From the NCBI RefSeq assembly GCF_002362315.1, contig NZ_MTZV01000004.1, positions 372,001 through 436,000 on the forward strand: a stretch of 64,000 nt of DNA, in the 5' to 3' direction. Of this stretch, positions 15,896 to 25,593 are shown one piece after another; within the stretch, counting starts at the first letter, position 1; every line of letters begins with the position of its first letter. The notes under the pieces were generated by a model that ran no database searches, was not told the DNA's origin, and worked only from the letters and a program-made list of their open reading frames with translations. This stretch comes from Paraburkholderia acidicola. GTDB lineage: Bacteria > Pseudomonadota > Gammaproteobacteria > Burkholderiales > Burkholderiaceae. The translations under genes and the position numbers were made by a program.

Positions 15896-18052
15896 ATGAC
15901 ACCACTCCCAAGCCCCACAGAATCCGATCACGCACGAGTTGTTCGACCAGAATCATCCGAACAAACAGCATTGCAACGGGAACTTGAAGCGGCGAATAGG
16001 CGCGTTGCCGAACTTGAGAATGATCTTAAAGAGGCTCTGAGAGATGCCACGGTAGCGACGCATGCACAAAGAGAGTTGGCAAAACTTAGGGCCGACATTA
16101 CGGTGTTGCAACAATCTCATTCGTGGCGAATTACCGCCCCACTGCGGCGGGTTTCGGTTCTCGCAACCAAAACGCGCCTAATCGTCCGGTCCGTTCGCCA
16201 CCAAATTCACATGCGCGGCGGCTTGAGCAAGTCACTGATCCTTGGGGTCGGCATCCTGCATCGTGAGGGGATAGCAGGCGTTCGTAAGAAGCTAAGGCGA
16301 CTCAACAACGGCCTCGGATACAGCCAGGCGACGTATTCCAGTTGGATCACCCAATACGATTCGCTTACGCCTGCAATTCGGGCGGAAATGCAGAGACGAC
16401 TTCAGACCTTCAAGCGTACGCCCTCTTTCTCGGTCATCGTTCCAACCTATAACAGTGACCCAAGATACTTGCGTGAGATGATCAAGTCGGTTCGGGAACA
16501 GATTTATCCGAACTGGGAGCTTTGCATTGCAGACGATGCCTCGACCGACGCACACATGAGGGACATCCTCAGTGAGGAGTCCGCCCACGACTCACGAATC
16601 AAAGTATGCTTTCGGACGGAAAATGGCCACATCTCCGAGGCCAGCAACAGCGCCCTAAGTCTCGCTTCAGGCGATTTCGCCGTTTTGCTGGATCACGACG
16701 ATGTACTGCCAGAGCACGCTCTTTTTACGGTCGCTCAATACATCAACAAGTATCCCGATGCGCGCATGTTCTACAGTGATGAAGATAAGCTCACTGCGAA
16801 CGGTACAAGAACGACACCGTACTTCAAGAGTGACTGGAATCCCGAAATGTTCCGGGCACAGAACATGTTTTCTCATCTCGGGGTATTCGAAACCGCGCTG
16901 ATCCGCGAGGTTGGTGGATTTAGAAAGGGTTTCGAAGGTAGTCAAGATCACGACCTTGCGTTGCGCTGTGTCGAGTTATCTGGACATGACAAAGTTGTTC
17001 ATATTCCACACGTGCTATATCACTGGCGGATGGCACCCGGGAGCACGGCTGGCCACAGCGACGAAAAGCCGTACGCCCTCGTCGCGGCCATTCGTGCGGT
17101 CGAAGAGCATCTTCGCAGGAACAATATCGATGCTACGGTCGGACAGTCGTTCGATCGCCTGCCAATCTTGCACGTTCGGTATGCAACGCCGACACCGCCT
17201 CCTCTGGTGTCGTTGCTTATTCCGACACGTGATGGGGTTGATCTTCTACGACAGTGCATTGACAGTGTCCTCAACAAGACCGCCTATAAGAACTACGAGA
17301 TCATCGTGGTCGACAATGGCAGCGAACAGCCGGCGACGTTAGCCTATTTTGAAAGTATCAAACAGCACCAAAATATTCGCGTGCTCCGCGACGAGTCACC
17401 TTTTAATTTCTCGAAACTCAACAACGATGCGGTGATCGAGACGAAGGGTGAATACCTATGTTTGTTGAACAACGACATTGAAGTGATTTCGCCGGACTGG
17501 CTGGATGAAATGATCGGCATAGCGTCGCAACCCGGAAACGGTGCTGTAGGTGCATCGCTATGGTATCCCGACGACACGCTTCAGCACGGCGGCGTGCTAA
17601 TTGGGTTGGGTGGTGTTGCCGGACACATGCACCGTCTGATGGCGTATGGAAATGTTGGATATTTTGGTCGTGCAGTTGCAACCCAGAATCTGTCCGCAGT
17701 CACCGCCGCGTGCCTTGTCATTCGAAAATCGATCTATGAAAAAGTAGGTGGGCTCGACGAAGAGCTCGCGGTAGCGTTCAACGACGTCGACTTCTGTTTG
17801 CGAGTACGAGAGGCTGGTTACCGAAACGTTTGGACGCCCCACGCGCAGCTATATCACCACGAATCCGCAACGCGCGGCTCCGATATGGATCCCGACAAGT
17901 ACGAGCGCTTTGTGAAAGAGGTCCGCTTGATGGAAAGCCGCTGGGCCGGTATGTTTGAGCACGACCCGGCCTATAACCCGAATCTGTCATTGAGTGCACA
18001 AGTACTACCGTTCACTCTTGCCGATCCGCCGCGCACGAATATTCTCGATTAA
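15896..18052 (+). CDS. tandem GT2 glycosyltransferase with N-terminal coiled coil
   Basis: 718 residues. An N-terminal coiled coil (about 22-75) and a SWRITAPLRRV linker (76-86) precede two GT2 domains. The first (177-400) has FSVIVPTYNS, a DDASTD nucleotide site and the DHDD metal motif at 266-269. The second (437-690) has VSLLIPTRDG, VVDNGS and NND at 525-527, plus the VDFCLRVREAGYR acceptor-side helix. Both look catalytically intact, so the protein may alternate two linkages. The start is 21 bases after the wzt stop; no strong ribosome site is visible. The linker motif is shared with the 1750-residue fusion at 5266. Confidence 0.88.
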   Translation: MTPLPSPTESDHARVVRPESSEQTALQRELEAANRRVAELENDLKEALRDATVATHAQRELAKLRADITVLQQSHSWRITAPLRRVSVLATKTRLIVRSVRHQIHMRGGLSKSLILGVGILHREGIAGVRKKLRRLNNGLGYSQATYSSWITQYDSLTPAIRAEMQRRLQTFKRTPSFSVIVPTYNSDPRYLREMIKSVREQIYPNWELCIADDASTDAHMRDILSEESAHDSRIKVCFRTENGHISEASNSALSLASGDFAVLLDHDDVLPEHALFTVAQYINKYPDARMFYSDEDKLTANGTRTTPYFKSDWNPEMFRAQNMFSHLGVFETALIREVGGFRKGFEGSQDHDLALRCVELSGHDKVVHIPHVLYHWRMAPGSTAGHSDEKPYALVAAIRAVEEHLRRNNIDATVGQSFDRLPILHVRYATPTPPPLVSLLIPTRDGVDLLRQCIDSVLNKTAYKNYEIIVVDNGSEQPATLAYFESIKQHQNIRVLRDESPFNFSKLNNDAVIETKGEYLCLLNNDIEVISPDWLDEMIGIASQPGNGAVGASLWYPDDTLQHGGVLIGLGGVAGHMHRLMAYGNVGYFGRAVATQNLSAVTAACLVIRKSIYEKVGGLDEELAVAFNDVDFCLRVREAGYRNVWTPHAQLYHHESATRGSDMDPDKYERFVKEVRLMESRWAGMFEHDPAYNPNLSLSAQVLPFTLADPPRTNILD

Positions 18053-18074
18053 ACGCAATCGGCGCAGCTACCCA

Positions 18075-19007
18075 CTAGCGTTTCTGACTCGGCTGCCGAT
18101 AAGCGCCGAGCCGCCCGCGCCACCCATCACAAAGACCGCGCCATACCATGGCCAAATGTTCTTTGCGGCGCTCAGGGAAAAAGCAGTAGATCACGACTCT
18201 GACCGGGAGCTTGACCAGTTCAGTCGTTTTCCATGCTATTGGGATCGACGGTCGCTTCATCAAAGCGATCGCGTTTCGAAACTGGTAGTAGTGGCGCAGC
18301 GGACCATGCATTGGATAGGGCCGCCCAAACACGCGTACGGGTTCGCCGCCGAGTTCATGGCTCATCCGTACCCAAGGCAAGCCAAGCACGCGAAATCCCT
18401 TTCGTTTCGCCCGTACACACCACTCAAGATCGACAAAATCGATAAAAAGCGCGTCGTCCATCGGACCAATGTCGGCCCACCACCGAAGGTTGATGCAAGA
18501 ACCAGAGGAAATCAGAAAATCAACATCGATTGGTTGATTACCCTCTGGAACAATGCGCTCGAGTCTCCACCATTTGAACCGAACAAACGGGGCAGTTCCG
18601 CGCAGACGCACGTCGTCATAGGCAGGCCCCACCAGTGCCACGCGGTCCCCAGTCTTGTTGGACTGAGCGATCACCATCGGCAACTCAGTGAGCAGTGACG
18701 CTGGTGGCTCGCTATCCTGATCGAAAAGAATAGCCGTATCGAATCCATCGCGAATCAGTGCTTCAACGCCCTGATTGATTGCTGTAGCGATGCCGACATT
18801 ATCACCGTTAGGCAGGTACGTGATCGTGGCAGATAGCCCCAGTTCGCTCGCCTCCTGCACAGACGGTGTGTTGTCGACAACTACGCAGCGCATTGTTGCC
18901 GCAAGCCGGTTGGCTCGCTCGACGCATGCTGCGTCGGGGTGGTAAAAAACCACAACCGCACCAGCGCGTGGCACATACGATTCGCCGTTCAACGCACCGC
19001 CATACAC
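18075..19007 (-). CDS. GT2 family rhamnosyltransferase-like protein
   Basis: 310 residues, single GT2 domain with AVVVFYHPD at the N terminus, VVDNTP, NVGIATAINQG and a DQD metal motif at residues 96-98. This N(V)GIAxAxNxG pattern is typical of the dTDP-rhamnosyltransferase subfamily (RfbF/WbbL-like). Its start overlaps the end of rmlD by 19 bases, making it the last gene of the rmlBACD run, which supports dTDP-L-rhamnose as donor. It converges with the tandem glycosyltransferase at 18052 with a 22-base gap and no recognisable terminator. Confidence 0.82.
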   Translation of the reverse strand: MYGGALNGESYVPRAGAVVVFYHPDAACVERANRLAATMRCVVVDNTPSVQEASELGLSATITYLPNGDNVGIATAINQGVEALIRDGFDTAILFDQDSEPPASLLTELPMVIAQSNKTGDRVALVGPAYDDVRLRGTAPFVRFKWWRLERIVPEGNQPIDVDFLISSGSCINLRWWADIGPMDDALFIDFVDLEWCVRAKRKGFRVLGLPWVRMSHELGGEPVRVFGRPYPMHGPLRHYYQFRNAIALMKRPSIPIAWKTTELVKLPVRVVIYCFFPERRKEHLAMVWRGLCDGWRGRLGAYRQPSQKR

Positions 19008-19882
19008 AATTGCAGCGCATCACGCCAATCAGGCGCACGCACGCCGAAGACATCGGCAAGCTTGTCATTCGACATCCGTGAGTTACTCGGCCGCGCCGCG
19101 GGCGTCGGATAAGACGACGCGGGAATCGGTTTCACCGCAGGCTTCTTCTCGAGATTCGAAAAGTCAAAGATAGCTTCGGCAAACCCGTGCCACGAAGTGA
19201 CACCCGAGGCAGTCAAGTGATAGACGCCTGAATGTTTCGCCCACCAGTCGCCGTCATCAGCAGCCACGGCCTGTGACAACACACTCGCGCTTAACGCAGC
19301 AATCGTATTCGCCCAGGTCGGAGCACCGAATTGATCTGCTACTACGCTCAGCTCACTGCGCTCCGCGCCAAGACGCAACATCGTCAAAAGGAAGTTCTTC
19401 CCTCGCGTGCCATATACCCAGCTCGTGCGAAAAATCAGATGAGCACAGCCCGAAACCGCGATCGCCTGCTCACCAGCGAGCTTGCTTTTACCGTACACGT
19501 TCTGCGGATTGACTGCGTCTGTTTCGACGTAAGCACCGTCCTTGGTACCGTCGAACACATAGTCTGTCGAATAGTGAACGAGAGCTGCGCCGAGGCGCTT
19601 AGCTTCTTCCGCCAGCACCCCAGGCGCCTCTGCGTTGAGGCGCATAGCGGCATCGACCTCGGTCTCGGCCTTATCGACCGCCGTATGAGCGGCCGGATTG
19701 ACGATCAAGCCAGGTTTCACTTCCCGCACCACGCGGCGTACCTGGTCCAGATCAGCGAGGTTCAATGCGTTGCGATCCAGCGCAACGACCTTGCCCAACC
19801 CCTGCAGGCTACGCGCCAGCTCAAACCCAACCTGCCCATTGACGCCAGTCAGTAAAATGGTTTGTTGTTCACGCGTCGTCAT
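18989..19882 (-). CDS. rmlD: dTDP-4-dehydrorhamnose reductase
   Basis: 297 residues from the ATG at 19882, chosen because GAGGA lies 6 bases upstream and the start clears rmlC by 8 bases; a longer frame to 19903 would run into rmlC. The Rossmann motif TGVNGQVG is at the N terminus and the catalytic YxxxK is YGKSK. It performs the last NADPH-dependent reduction giving dTDP-L-rhamnose. It stands fourth in rmlB-A-C-D and overlaps the rhamnosyltransferase behind it. Confidence 0.95.
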   Translation of the reverse strand: MTTREQQTILLTGVNGQVGFELARSLQGLGKVVALDRNALNLADLDQVRRVVREVKPGLIVNPAAHTAVDKAETEVDAAMRLNAEAPGVLAEEAKRLGAALVHYSTDYVFDGTKDGAYVETDAVNPQNVYGKSKLAGEQAIAVSGCAHLIFRTSWVYGTRGKNFLLTMLRLGAERSELSVVADQFGAPTWANTIAALSASVLSQAVAADDGDWWAKHSGVYHLTASGVTSWHGFAEAIFDFSNLEKKPAVKPIPASSYPTPAARPSNSRMSNDKLADVFGVRAPDWRDALQLCMAVR

Positions 19883-19890
19883 CGAAGTCC

Positions 19891-20442
19891 TCACGCAAAA
19901 CAATCCGCTTCCGACAATCGCTTACCCGCCGCATCCTTCGCAGCCAGCAACGGCTCGAAGTCTATCGGCCACTCAATACCAATCGCCGGATCGTTCCAGA
20001 CGATGCTGCGCTCGTGAGCCTGGTACCAGTAATCGGTCGTCTTGTAGAGGAACTGTGCCGTCTCCGACAACACCACGAACCCGTGCGCAAAACCCGGCGG
20101 CACCCACAATTGCCGATGGTTCTCTTCCGACAGATTCACCCCAACCCACTTACCGAAGTTCGGCGAACTCTCGCGGATATCGACAGCGACATCGAACACC
20201 TCGCCTTCAACCACACGCACCAGCTTTCCCTGTGCGTGCTCGATCTGATAATGCAACCCACGCAGCACCCCGCGTGCTGATCGCGAATGATTGTCCTGCA
20301 CAAACTCAACACCCGCCTCTACCTGCTCGGAAAACTCACGACCATTAAAGCTCTCATAAAAGAACCCACGCGCATCCCCAAACACCTTCGGTTCGATGAT
20401 CTTGACTTCAGGAAGCGCCGTTGCAGTTACTTGGATGGCCAT
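19891..20442 (-). CDS. rmlC: dTDP-4-dehydrorhamnose 3,5-epimerase
   Basis: 183 residues, the usual size for this cupin epimerase. The family signature around FVQDNHSRS...GVLRGLHYQ carries the catalytic His, and the substrate-binding FxExxN stretch (FFYESFN) is present. It converts dTDP-4-keto-6-deoxyglucose to the 4-keto-rhamnose form. Its start overlaps the end of rmlA by 16 bases, and rmlD follows after 8 bases, so the genes are tightly coupled. Confidence 0.96.
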   Translation of the reverse strand: MAIQVTATALPEVKIIEPKVFGDARGFFYESFNGREFSEQVEAGVEFVQDNHSRSARGVLRGLHYQIEHAQGKLVRVVEGEVFDVAVDIRESSPNFGKWVGVNLSEENHRQLWVPPGFAHGFVVLSETAQFLYKTTDYWYQAHERSIVWNDPAIGIEWPIDFEPLLAAKDAAGKRLSEADCFA

Positions 20443-21320
20443 GCGACTTGGTCCGTAAGAAGGTTTTGCAGGTACTGCCCGTAGGCATTCTTCGCGAGCG
20501 GTTTAGCAAGCGCCAGAAGTTGCTCGGCATCAATCCACTGCTGCCGGAATGCGATCTCTTCCGGACAAGCAACGACAAGCCCCTGACGCTTCTGCAGCGT
20601 CGCAATAAACGTCGCCGCTTCGATGAGCGAATCATGCGTGCCCGTATCGAGCCACGCATACCCCCGCCCCATGATCTCAACATTGAGCGCAGCGTTAGCC
20701 AGATAGCGAGAATTGACATCGGTGATCTCAAGCTCACCACGCGGAGAAGGCTTGATATCCGCAGCAATATCGCAAACCTGGTTGTCATAGAAATACAGAC
20801 CAGTGACAGCGTAGTTCGACCGAGGCTTAACCGGCTTCTCCTCGATCGACAACGCACGAAACTGCTTGTCGAACTCCACCACGCCATAACGCTCCGGATC
20901 ATGCACGTGATACGCAAACACCGTCGCGCCCTGATCCTTCGCATCCGCACGCTCCAGCTGCTTCGCAAGATCGTGCCCATAGAAAATATTGTCACCAAGA
21001 ATCAACGCAGACGGATCATTGCCCACGAACTCGCGCCCAATGATGAACGCCTGCGCAAGGCCATCAGGAGAGGGCTGAACCGCATACTGAATGTTCATCC
21101 CCCACTGGCTACCATCGCCCAGCATCGTCTCGAAGCGCGGTGTGTCCTGCGGCGTCGAAATGATCAACACGTCGCGAATGCCCGCCACCATCAGCGTCGA
21201 CAGCGGATAGTAAATCATCGGCTTGTCGTACACGGGCAGCAACTGCTTCGAGACCACATGCGTGATCGGATAGAGCCGCGTACCCGATCCGCCGGCGAGA
21301 ATAATCCCTTTGCGTGCCAT
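20427..21320 (-). CDS. rmlA: glucose-1-phosphate thymidylyltransferase
   Basis: 297 residues. The nucleotidyltransferase signature [14 protein letters not shown] is at residues 4-17, and [10 protein letters not shown] and the EEKP segment expected for this family are present. It makes dTDP-glucose from glucose-1-phosphate and dTTP, the first step of the rhamnose pathway, and is usually feedback-inhibited by dTDP-L-rhamnose. It lies 10 bases downstream of rmlB. A long antisense frame covers it but has no homologous features. Confidence 0.96.
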   Translation of the reverse strand: MARKGIILAGGSGTRLYPITHVVSKQLLPVYDKPMIYYPLSTLMVAGIRDVLIISTPQDTPRFETMLGDGSQWGMNIQYAVQPSPDGLAQAFIIGREFVGNDPSALILGDNIFYGHDLAKQLERADAKDQGATVFAYHVHDPERYGVVEFDKQFRALSIEEKPVKPRSNYAVTGLYFYDNQVCDIAADIKPSPRGELEITDVNSRYLANAALNVEIMGRGYAWLDTGTHDSLIEAATFIATLQKRQGLVVACPEEIAFRQQWIDAEQLLALAKPLAKNAYGQYLQNLLTDQVAWPSK

Positions 21321-21330
21321 GTTTCTGCCT

Positions 21331-22392
21331 TTACGCGCGCTGCGCGTAGTTCGTCTCGACCCATTTCCGGTAGTCGCCCGACACCACTTCGTCGACCCAC
21401 TCCTGATTGTCGAGATACCACCGCACTGTTTTTTTCAAACCGGTTTCAAAGGTTTCAGCGGGTTTCCAGCCGAGTTCGCGTTCGAGCTTGCGCGCATCGA
21501 TTGCATAACGGCGGTCATGGCCCGGGCGATCGGTCACATACGTGATCTGATCGCGATACGAGCCGGCAGCCTTCGGACGAAGTTCGTCGAGCAAATCGCA
21601 CAGCGTATGCACGACGTCGAGATTTTTTTTCTCGTTCCAGCCACCCACGTTGTACGTCTCGCCCGATGTGCCGCGCGCAAGCACTTCGCGGATTGCGCTG
21701 CAATGATCGCCGACATACAACCAGTCGCGCACATTCTGACCATCGCCATACACGGGCAGCGGCTTGCCACCCAGCGCGTTGGCGATCATCAGCGGAATCA
21801 GTTTCTCGGGGAACTGGTACGGGCCGTAGTTGTTCGAGCAGTTCGTCGTCAACGTCGGCAGGCCGTACGTGTGATGGTAGGCGCGCACCAGATGATCGGA
21901 GCCGGCCTTGGTCGCCGAATACGGGCTGTTCGGCGCGTACGGCGTCGTTTCGGAAAACTGTGCGTCGGTTGCGGACAGCGAACCGAACACTTCATCCGTC
22001 GACACATGCAGGAATCGGAAAGCCGCCTTGTCGTCGTCGCTCAACGCGTTCCAGTACGAACGGGTTGCCTCGAGCAGCGTGAACGTGCCGACCACATTGG
22101 TCTGAACAAACTCGGCAGGACCATGAATCGAACGGTCGACGTGGCTTTCAGCTGCGAAATGCAATACAGCACGCGGTTTATGCGTGGCGAATATCGCATC
22201 GAGCGCCGCACGGTCGCAGATGTCAGCCCGCACGAAGATGTGCCGGGGGTCGTTCTGCTGCGCCTTCAGCGTCCGCAGGTTGCCCGCGTACGTCAGCTTG
22301 TCGAGGTTGACGACAGGCTCGTCCGAAGCATTCAGCCAGTCGAGCACGAAATTGGCACCGATAAAACCGGCACCGCCCGTTACCAGGATCAT
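21331..22392 (-). CDS. rmlB: dTDP-glucose 4,6-dehydratase
   Basis: 353 residues. NAD-binding TGGAGFIG at residues 5-12, the STDEVFGSL active-site segment with the Thr-Asp-Glu triad, and YSATK as YxxxK are all present. It converts dTDP-glucose to dTDP-4-keto-6-deoxyglucose. It is the first gene of the rmlB-A-C-D-rhamnosyltransferase run; transcription would begin in the 22393-22810 gap. Placement next to apaH matches O-antigen loci of Burkholderia species. Confidence 0.97.
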   Translation of the reverse strand: MILVTGGAGFIGANFVLDWLNASDEPVVNLDKLTYAGNLRTLKAQQNDPRHIFVRADICDRAALDAIFATHKPRAVLHFAAESHVDRSIHGPAEFVQTNVVGTFTLLEATRSYWNALSDDDKAAFRFLHVSTDEVFGSLSATDAQFSETTPYAPNSPYSATKAGSDHLVRAYHHTYGLPTLTTNCSNNYGPYQFPEKLIPLMIANALGGKPLPVYGDGQNVRDWLYVGDHCSAIREVLARGTSGETYNVGGWNEKKNLDVVHTLCDLLDELRPKAAGSYRDQITYVTDRPGHDRRYAIDARKLERELGWKPAETFETGLKKTVRWYLDNQEWVDEVVSGDYRKWVETNYAQRA

Positions 22393-22810
22393 GGAGTCCC
22401 TTTCAAGATAAACGTGACGGATACAGCCGGCGTGGATAGTCCGACTGCCCTGAGCAGTGGTTGCGCGCTCCGATCAGTGTGACCGCTTTGCGCCGATGTT
22501 CGTAAACAAAAAAAGGCGCGAGCGTTCGAGCGCTTTATTTTCGAAGCCTCGATTATAAATCGGTACAGGGCAAAAACTAGAGCCCTAACAACTTGAAACA
22601 GCTTGACAAAATTTACCTCTGATCGCACCCGCGATGAGTAAAAACTTGCCGATTGCATGATTCGGGGCTGTACGAGGGTGGCGGGATAGTTCGACTGCAT
22701 GTGGTCGCAGGCCGCTACGGCTCTCACCCTTACAAGGACATCGCCATACAGGCTACTATGTCGAGCTACCCAGCCGCACCGTCTGCCAGCGCCTATCTGA
22801 TCTGCCCACA
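22393..22810. other. divergent intergenic region rmlB/apaH
   Basis: 418 bases between rmlB (minus) and apaH (plus). It is markedly AT-richer than its flanks. A minus-strand TATAAT is present (22552-22557 on the plus strand as ATTATA) about 160 bases ahead of rmlB, but no convincing -35 partner at 16-18 bases. AGGGC (22567-22571) and GCCCT (22582-22586) form a short inverted repeat beside it. No gene is seen. Confidence 0.45.
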
Positions 22811-23677
22811 ATGACCGTTGCCAATCCGCTGCCCGCTACCCCGCTCGCCTTCGGCGATCTGCAGGGTTGCCGTACCCAGTTCCAGCAGCTCCTCGCGAAA
22901 ACCGCCCCCTCTGCCGACACACCGCTGTGGTTTGCCGGCGACCTCATCAACCGCGGCCCCGAATCGCTTGCGACATTGCGCGACGTGATCGCGCTCGGCA
23001 ACCGCGCGGTTACGGTGCTCGGCAATCACGATCTGCATCTGCTGTCGGTGTCGGCGGGCATCCGCAAATCGAAACGCGGCGACACGCTCGACGATATCCT
23101 CGCCGCCCCCGACGCCGCCGATCTGCTCGACTGGGTCCGTCATCGCCCGATCGCGCACTTCGAGCATGGCATGCTGCTCGTCCACGCTGGTGTGCTGCCG
23201 CAGTGGGACGTAACGCTGACGCTCGAACTCGCCGACGATCTGCAGCGCGCATTGCGCGCACCGAACTGGAAGGAAACGCTCGCGAGTCTCTACGGCAATG
23301 AGCCGAACCGCTGGACGAAGCATCTAAAAGGCATCGAGCGTCTGCGCATCACCTGCAGCGCACTCACGCGGCTGCGCTTTTGTGACAAAGACGGCGTGAT
23401 GGACTTCTCATCGAGTGGCGGACTCGATGCCGCTCCGGAAGGCTACATGCCCTGGTTCGATGTCCCATCGCGCAAGACGACCGACATTACGATGGTATTC
23501 GGCCACTGGGCCGCGCTCGGGCTGACCCTGCGTGACAATCTGGTCGGTCTCGACTCCGGCTGCGTGTGGGGCAATCGGCTTTCCGCCGTGCAACTGGCAA
23601 GCGACCCTGGCAAACGCACGGTCACGCAGGTGGATTGTTCGGCCTGCCGCCCGGAATCCGATGCGTCTTCGAAGTAG
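22811..23677 (+). CDS. apaH: symmetrical bis(5'-nucleosyl)-tetraphosphatase
   Basis: 288 residues of the calcineurin-like phosphoesterase fold. Metal motifs are GDLQGC (15-20; Gln where E. coli has His, a variant common in the family), GDLINRG and GNHD near residue 75, with HAGV and the C-terminal GHWA. It hydrolyses Ap4A to two ADP and controls dinucleoside tetraphosphate levels and RNA capping. In Burkholderia species apaH flanks the O-antigen genes, so here it marks the right end of that locus. It converges with the epimerase gene 32 bases downstream. Confidence 0.95.
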   Translation: MTVANPLPATPLAFGDLQGCRTQFQQLLAKTAPSADTPLWFAGDLINRGPESLATLRDVIALGNRAVTVLGNHDLHLLSVSAGIRKSKRGDTLDDILAAPDAADLLDWVRHRPIAHFEHGMLLVHAGVLPQWDVTLTLELADDLQRALRAPNWKETLASLYGNEPNRWTKHLKGIERLRITCSALTRLRFCDKDGVMDFSSSGGLDAAPEGYMPWFDVPSRKTTDITMVFGHWAALGLTLRDNLVGLDSGCVWGNRLSAVQLASDPGKRTVTQVDCSACRPESDASSK

Positions 23678-23709
23678 AAGTAGCCCGCTCGCAGTTGCCT
23701 CGATTGTTG

Positions 23710-24618
23710 TTATGCGGGACGAACCATCCACCGGATCGTCTCGGCGAAATCGACCGGCTGCACATCGGGCACGAGCTTACGCAGTTTGGCCACCGACCCA
23801 ACCAGCAACTTCACTTCGTTATCTCTGACGAAAGCCGGATTGACGCGAATCTCCAGGTCGTGACCTGAAGCGTCACGCACCATGTCTACGACTTCGTGCA
23901 GCGTACGGGCGTGCTCGCTGCAAACGTTGACGACCTCACCCGCCACCGCAGATTCAAGCAACGCCCGATAGGTTTGCGCCACCGTCCGCACGTCGGAAAA
24001 ATCGCGCGCCACATCGAGGTTGCCAAGTTCGATCAATGCACGCCGCTGCACGAAGTGCTCGACGATCTTCGGCACCAGGAAGCGCGCTGCCTGCCCTCGC
24101 CCCGTATAGTTGAACGGTCGCGTCACGACAATCGGCAAGCGGTCGAACCATGTGCGCACCAGATGCTCCATCGCCAGCTTGCTCGCGGCATAGTGATTGA
24201 CGGGCGCGGGAACTACGCTTTCGTCGATCACACCGCCCGCGTTGCCATACACATTCGCGCTGCTCGCAATCAGTATCTTGTCCGGCCGAACGCCAACGTC
24301 CACGCAGGCCTGCAAAAGATTCAACGTGCCGAGCACGTTGACGTTGTACATGGCGAGCGCATCGTCATGCGCAACAAAGCTGATGGCGGCGAGATGCACG
24401 ATATGCGTGGGTTGCACTTCGCCGATCACGCGTCTGCAGTCGTCGAGCGAGGTAATGTCGAGCACGTGCTCGTTCGAACCCGGCGCCTCGTTGCCGGCAA
24501 GCGTGCCGGCCACTTCAAATCCCGCGCGCTGCAATTCGTCGCGGACATACGCGCCGGTGAAACCGCGTGCACCGGTGATCAGTGCGCGCCGGGGCGTCGG
24601 TTCGGAAGAAAAAGTCAC
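23710..24618 (-). CDS. NAD(P)-dependent sugar-nucleotide epimerase/reductase (GDP-4-keto-6-deoxymannose reductase-like)
   Basis: 302 residues of the extended SDR fold: ITGARGFTG at the N terminus, SSANVYG as the Ser region and HYAASKLAMEH as YxxxK. The PFNYTGRGQ segment and the size fit the Rmd/Tld group, which reduce GDP-4-keto-6-deoxy-D-mannose to GDP-rhamnose or GDP-talose. No gmd partner is in the window, so the substrate remains unproved. It lies 83 bases after the 2OG oxygenase gene on the same strand and opposite apaH. Confidence 0.7.
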   Translation of the reverse strand: MTFSSEPTPRRALITGARGFTGAYVRDELQRAGFEVAGTLAGNEAPGSNEHVLDITSLDDCRRVIGEVQPTHIVHLAAISFVAHDDALAMYNVNVLGTLNLLQACVDVGVRPDKILIASSANVYGNAGGVIDESVVPAPVNHYAASKLAMEHLVRTWFDRLPIVVTRPFNYTGRGQAARFLVPKIVEHFVQRRALIELGNLDVARDFSDVRTVAQTYRALLESAVAGEVVNVCSEHARTLHEVVDMVRDASGHDLEIRVNPAFVRDNEVKLLVGSVAKLRKLVPDVQPVDFAETIRWMVRPA

Positions 24619-24701
24619 TCGATGCTCCTCTGGCCCATGTTCGCGATCGCCCTCGCTGTGGGCCGATCGCGCGATGATCGAATCCTCGCTGTCGCGCGAG
24701 G

Positions 24702-25535
24702 CTAGTCCTTCTTGTAGACGTGCGTAGCCTGCTTCACACCCTTCGGAAACAGCCGCCGCACCACACCGCGCGCAGCCGCATCGGCTTGCAGCACGACATC
24801 TTTGACGGGTTCGTCGGGCCGCCCGCGAAACGACGTCGGATGAAAGTATTCATCATCCCCGACCGGATGATCGGAGAAGTAGTAGTTCGACACGCAGCAA
24901 CGCTGCTGGTCGGTCAGATTCTTCGAAACGGAGTGCCACGAATGCTGGTTCGTCACCATTACGACGAGGCGGTTGAACTCGCTCACGATCGTCGTCGGTT
25001 CGGCCTTCGTGCCGTTGGGCCACACTTCGAGGTTGCCGCCGTTGCCGGCCTGCCAGTCCGGCGAAACGTAATAGAGCAGGTTCAGCACCCGATAGCGCGC
25101 GCGATCCTTGTCATGCGAATTGTCCAGATGCGGGTTCAGAAAATGACCGTTGCCCATCATCGAGATGCCGCCCGCATACAGATGCTCGTCGGGATACAGC
25201 GAGCGTAAGCCGCTGATCTGCTGCACGAGCTCGACAACCGCAGGCTCCTGGAACGCGAAGATGATTTCTTCGAGCAGTGGTGCGTGCTGGTTCATCTGCG
25301 CCGTGACGTACTTCAATTCGCGCAGGCTCTTGCGAAGCATCATCTTCGATGCATCCGGAAAAGCACGGCGGATCTCGCTGGCCAGTTCAACCGGCAGCAG
25401 ATCATCGACCACGAAGAAATGGATCGGAGCCGCCGAGAGCCACTGCTCATGTGCCTCTGCAACGACAGGTGCAAGACGCTTCGCGATCAGCGCGCCAATT
25501 TCAGTTCGGTTCATGATGGCCGGTTCGCTGTTCAT
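24702..25535 (-). CDS. 2OG-Fe(II) oxygenase family protein
   Basis: 277 residues. The iron-binding facial triad is visible: His136 and Asp138 (NPHLDNSHD) and His201 (QHSWHSV), with Arg212 placed to hold 2-oxoglutarate. It resembles the prolyl-4-hydroxylase-like branch (2OG-FeII_Oxy_3), whose members hydroxylate proteins or sugars. A second Met at residue 8 is an alternative start. Between plsC and a sugar-nucleotide reductase on the same strand, it may act on a glycan or lipid precursor, but context is weak. Confidence 0.75.
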   Translation of the reverse strand: MNSEPAIMNRTEIGALIAKRLAPVVAEAHEQWLSAAPIHFFVVDDLLPVELASEIRRAFPDASKMMLRKSLRELKYVTAQMNQHAPLLEEIIFAFQEPAVVELVQQISGLRSLYPDEHLYAGGISMMGNGHFLNPHLDNSHDKDRARYRVLNLLYYVSPDWQAGNGGNLEVWPNGTKAEPTTIVSEFNRLVVMVTNQHSWHSVSKNLTDQQRCCVSNYYFSDHPVGDDEYFHPTSFRGRPDEPVKDVVLQADAAARGVVRRLFPKGVKQATHVYKKD

Positions 25536-25593
25536 ATCGCGGGTAGTTTACTCGAACGAACAAACGGCGTTGCCGCCGCTCTGCCAGCTTCAG

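Noticed and set aside
20421..22482. Long plus-strand frames opposite rmlA and rmlB
   Set aside because: They arise from GC-rich codon structure of the rml genes; translations are Arg-rich and featureless.
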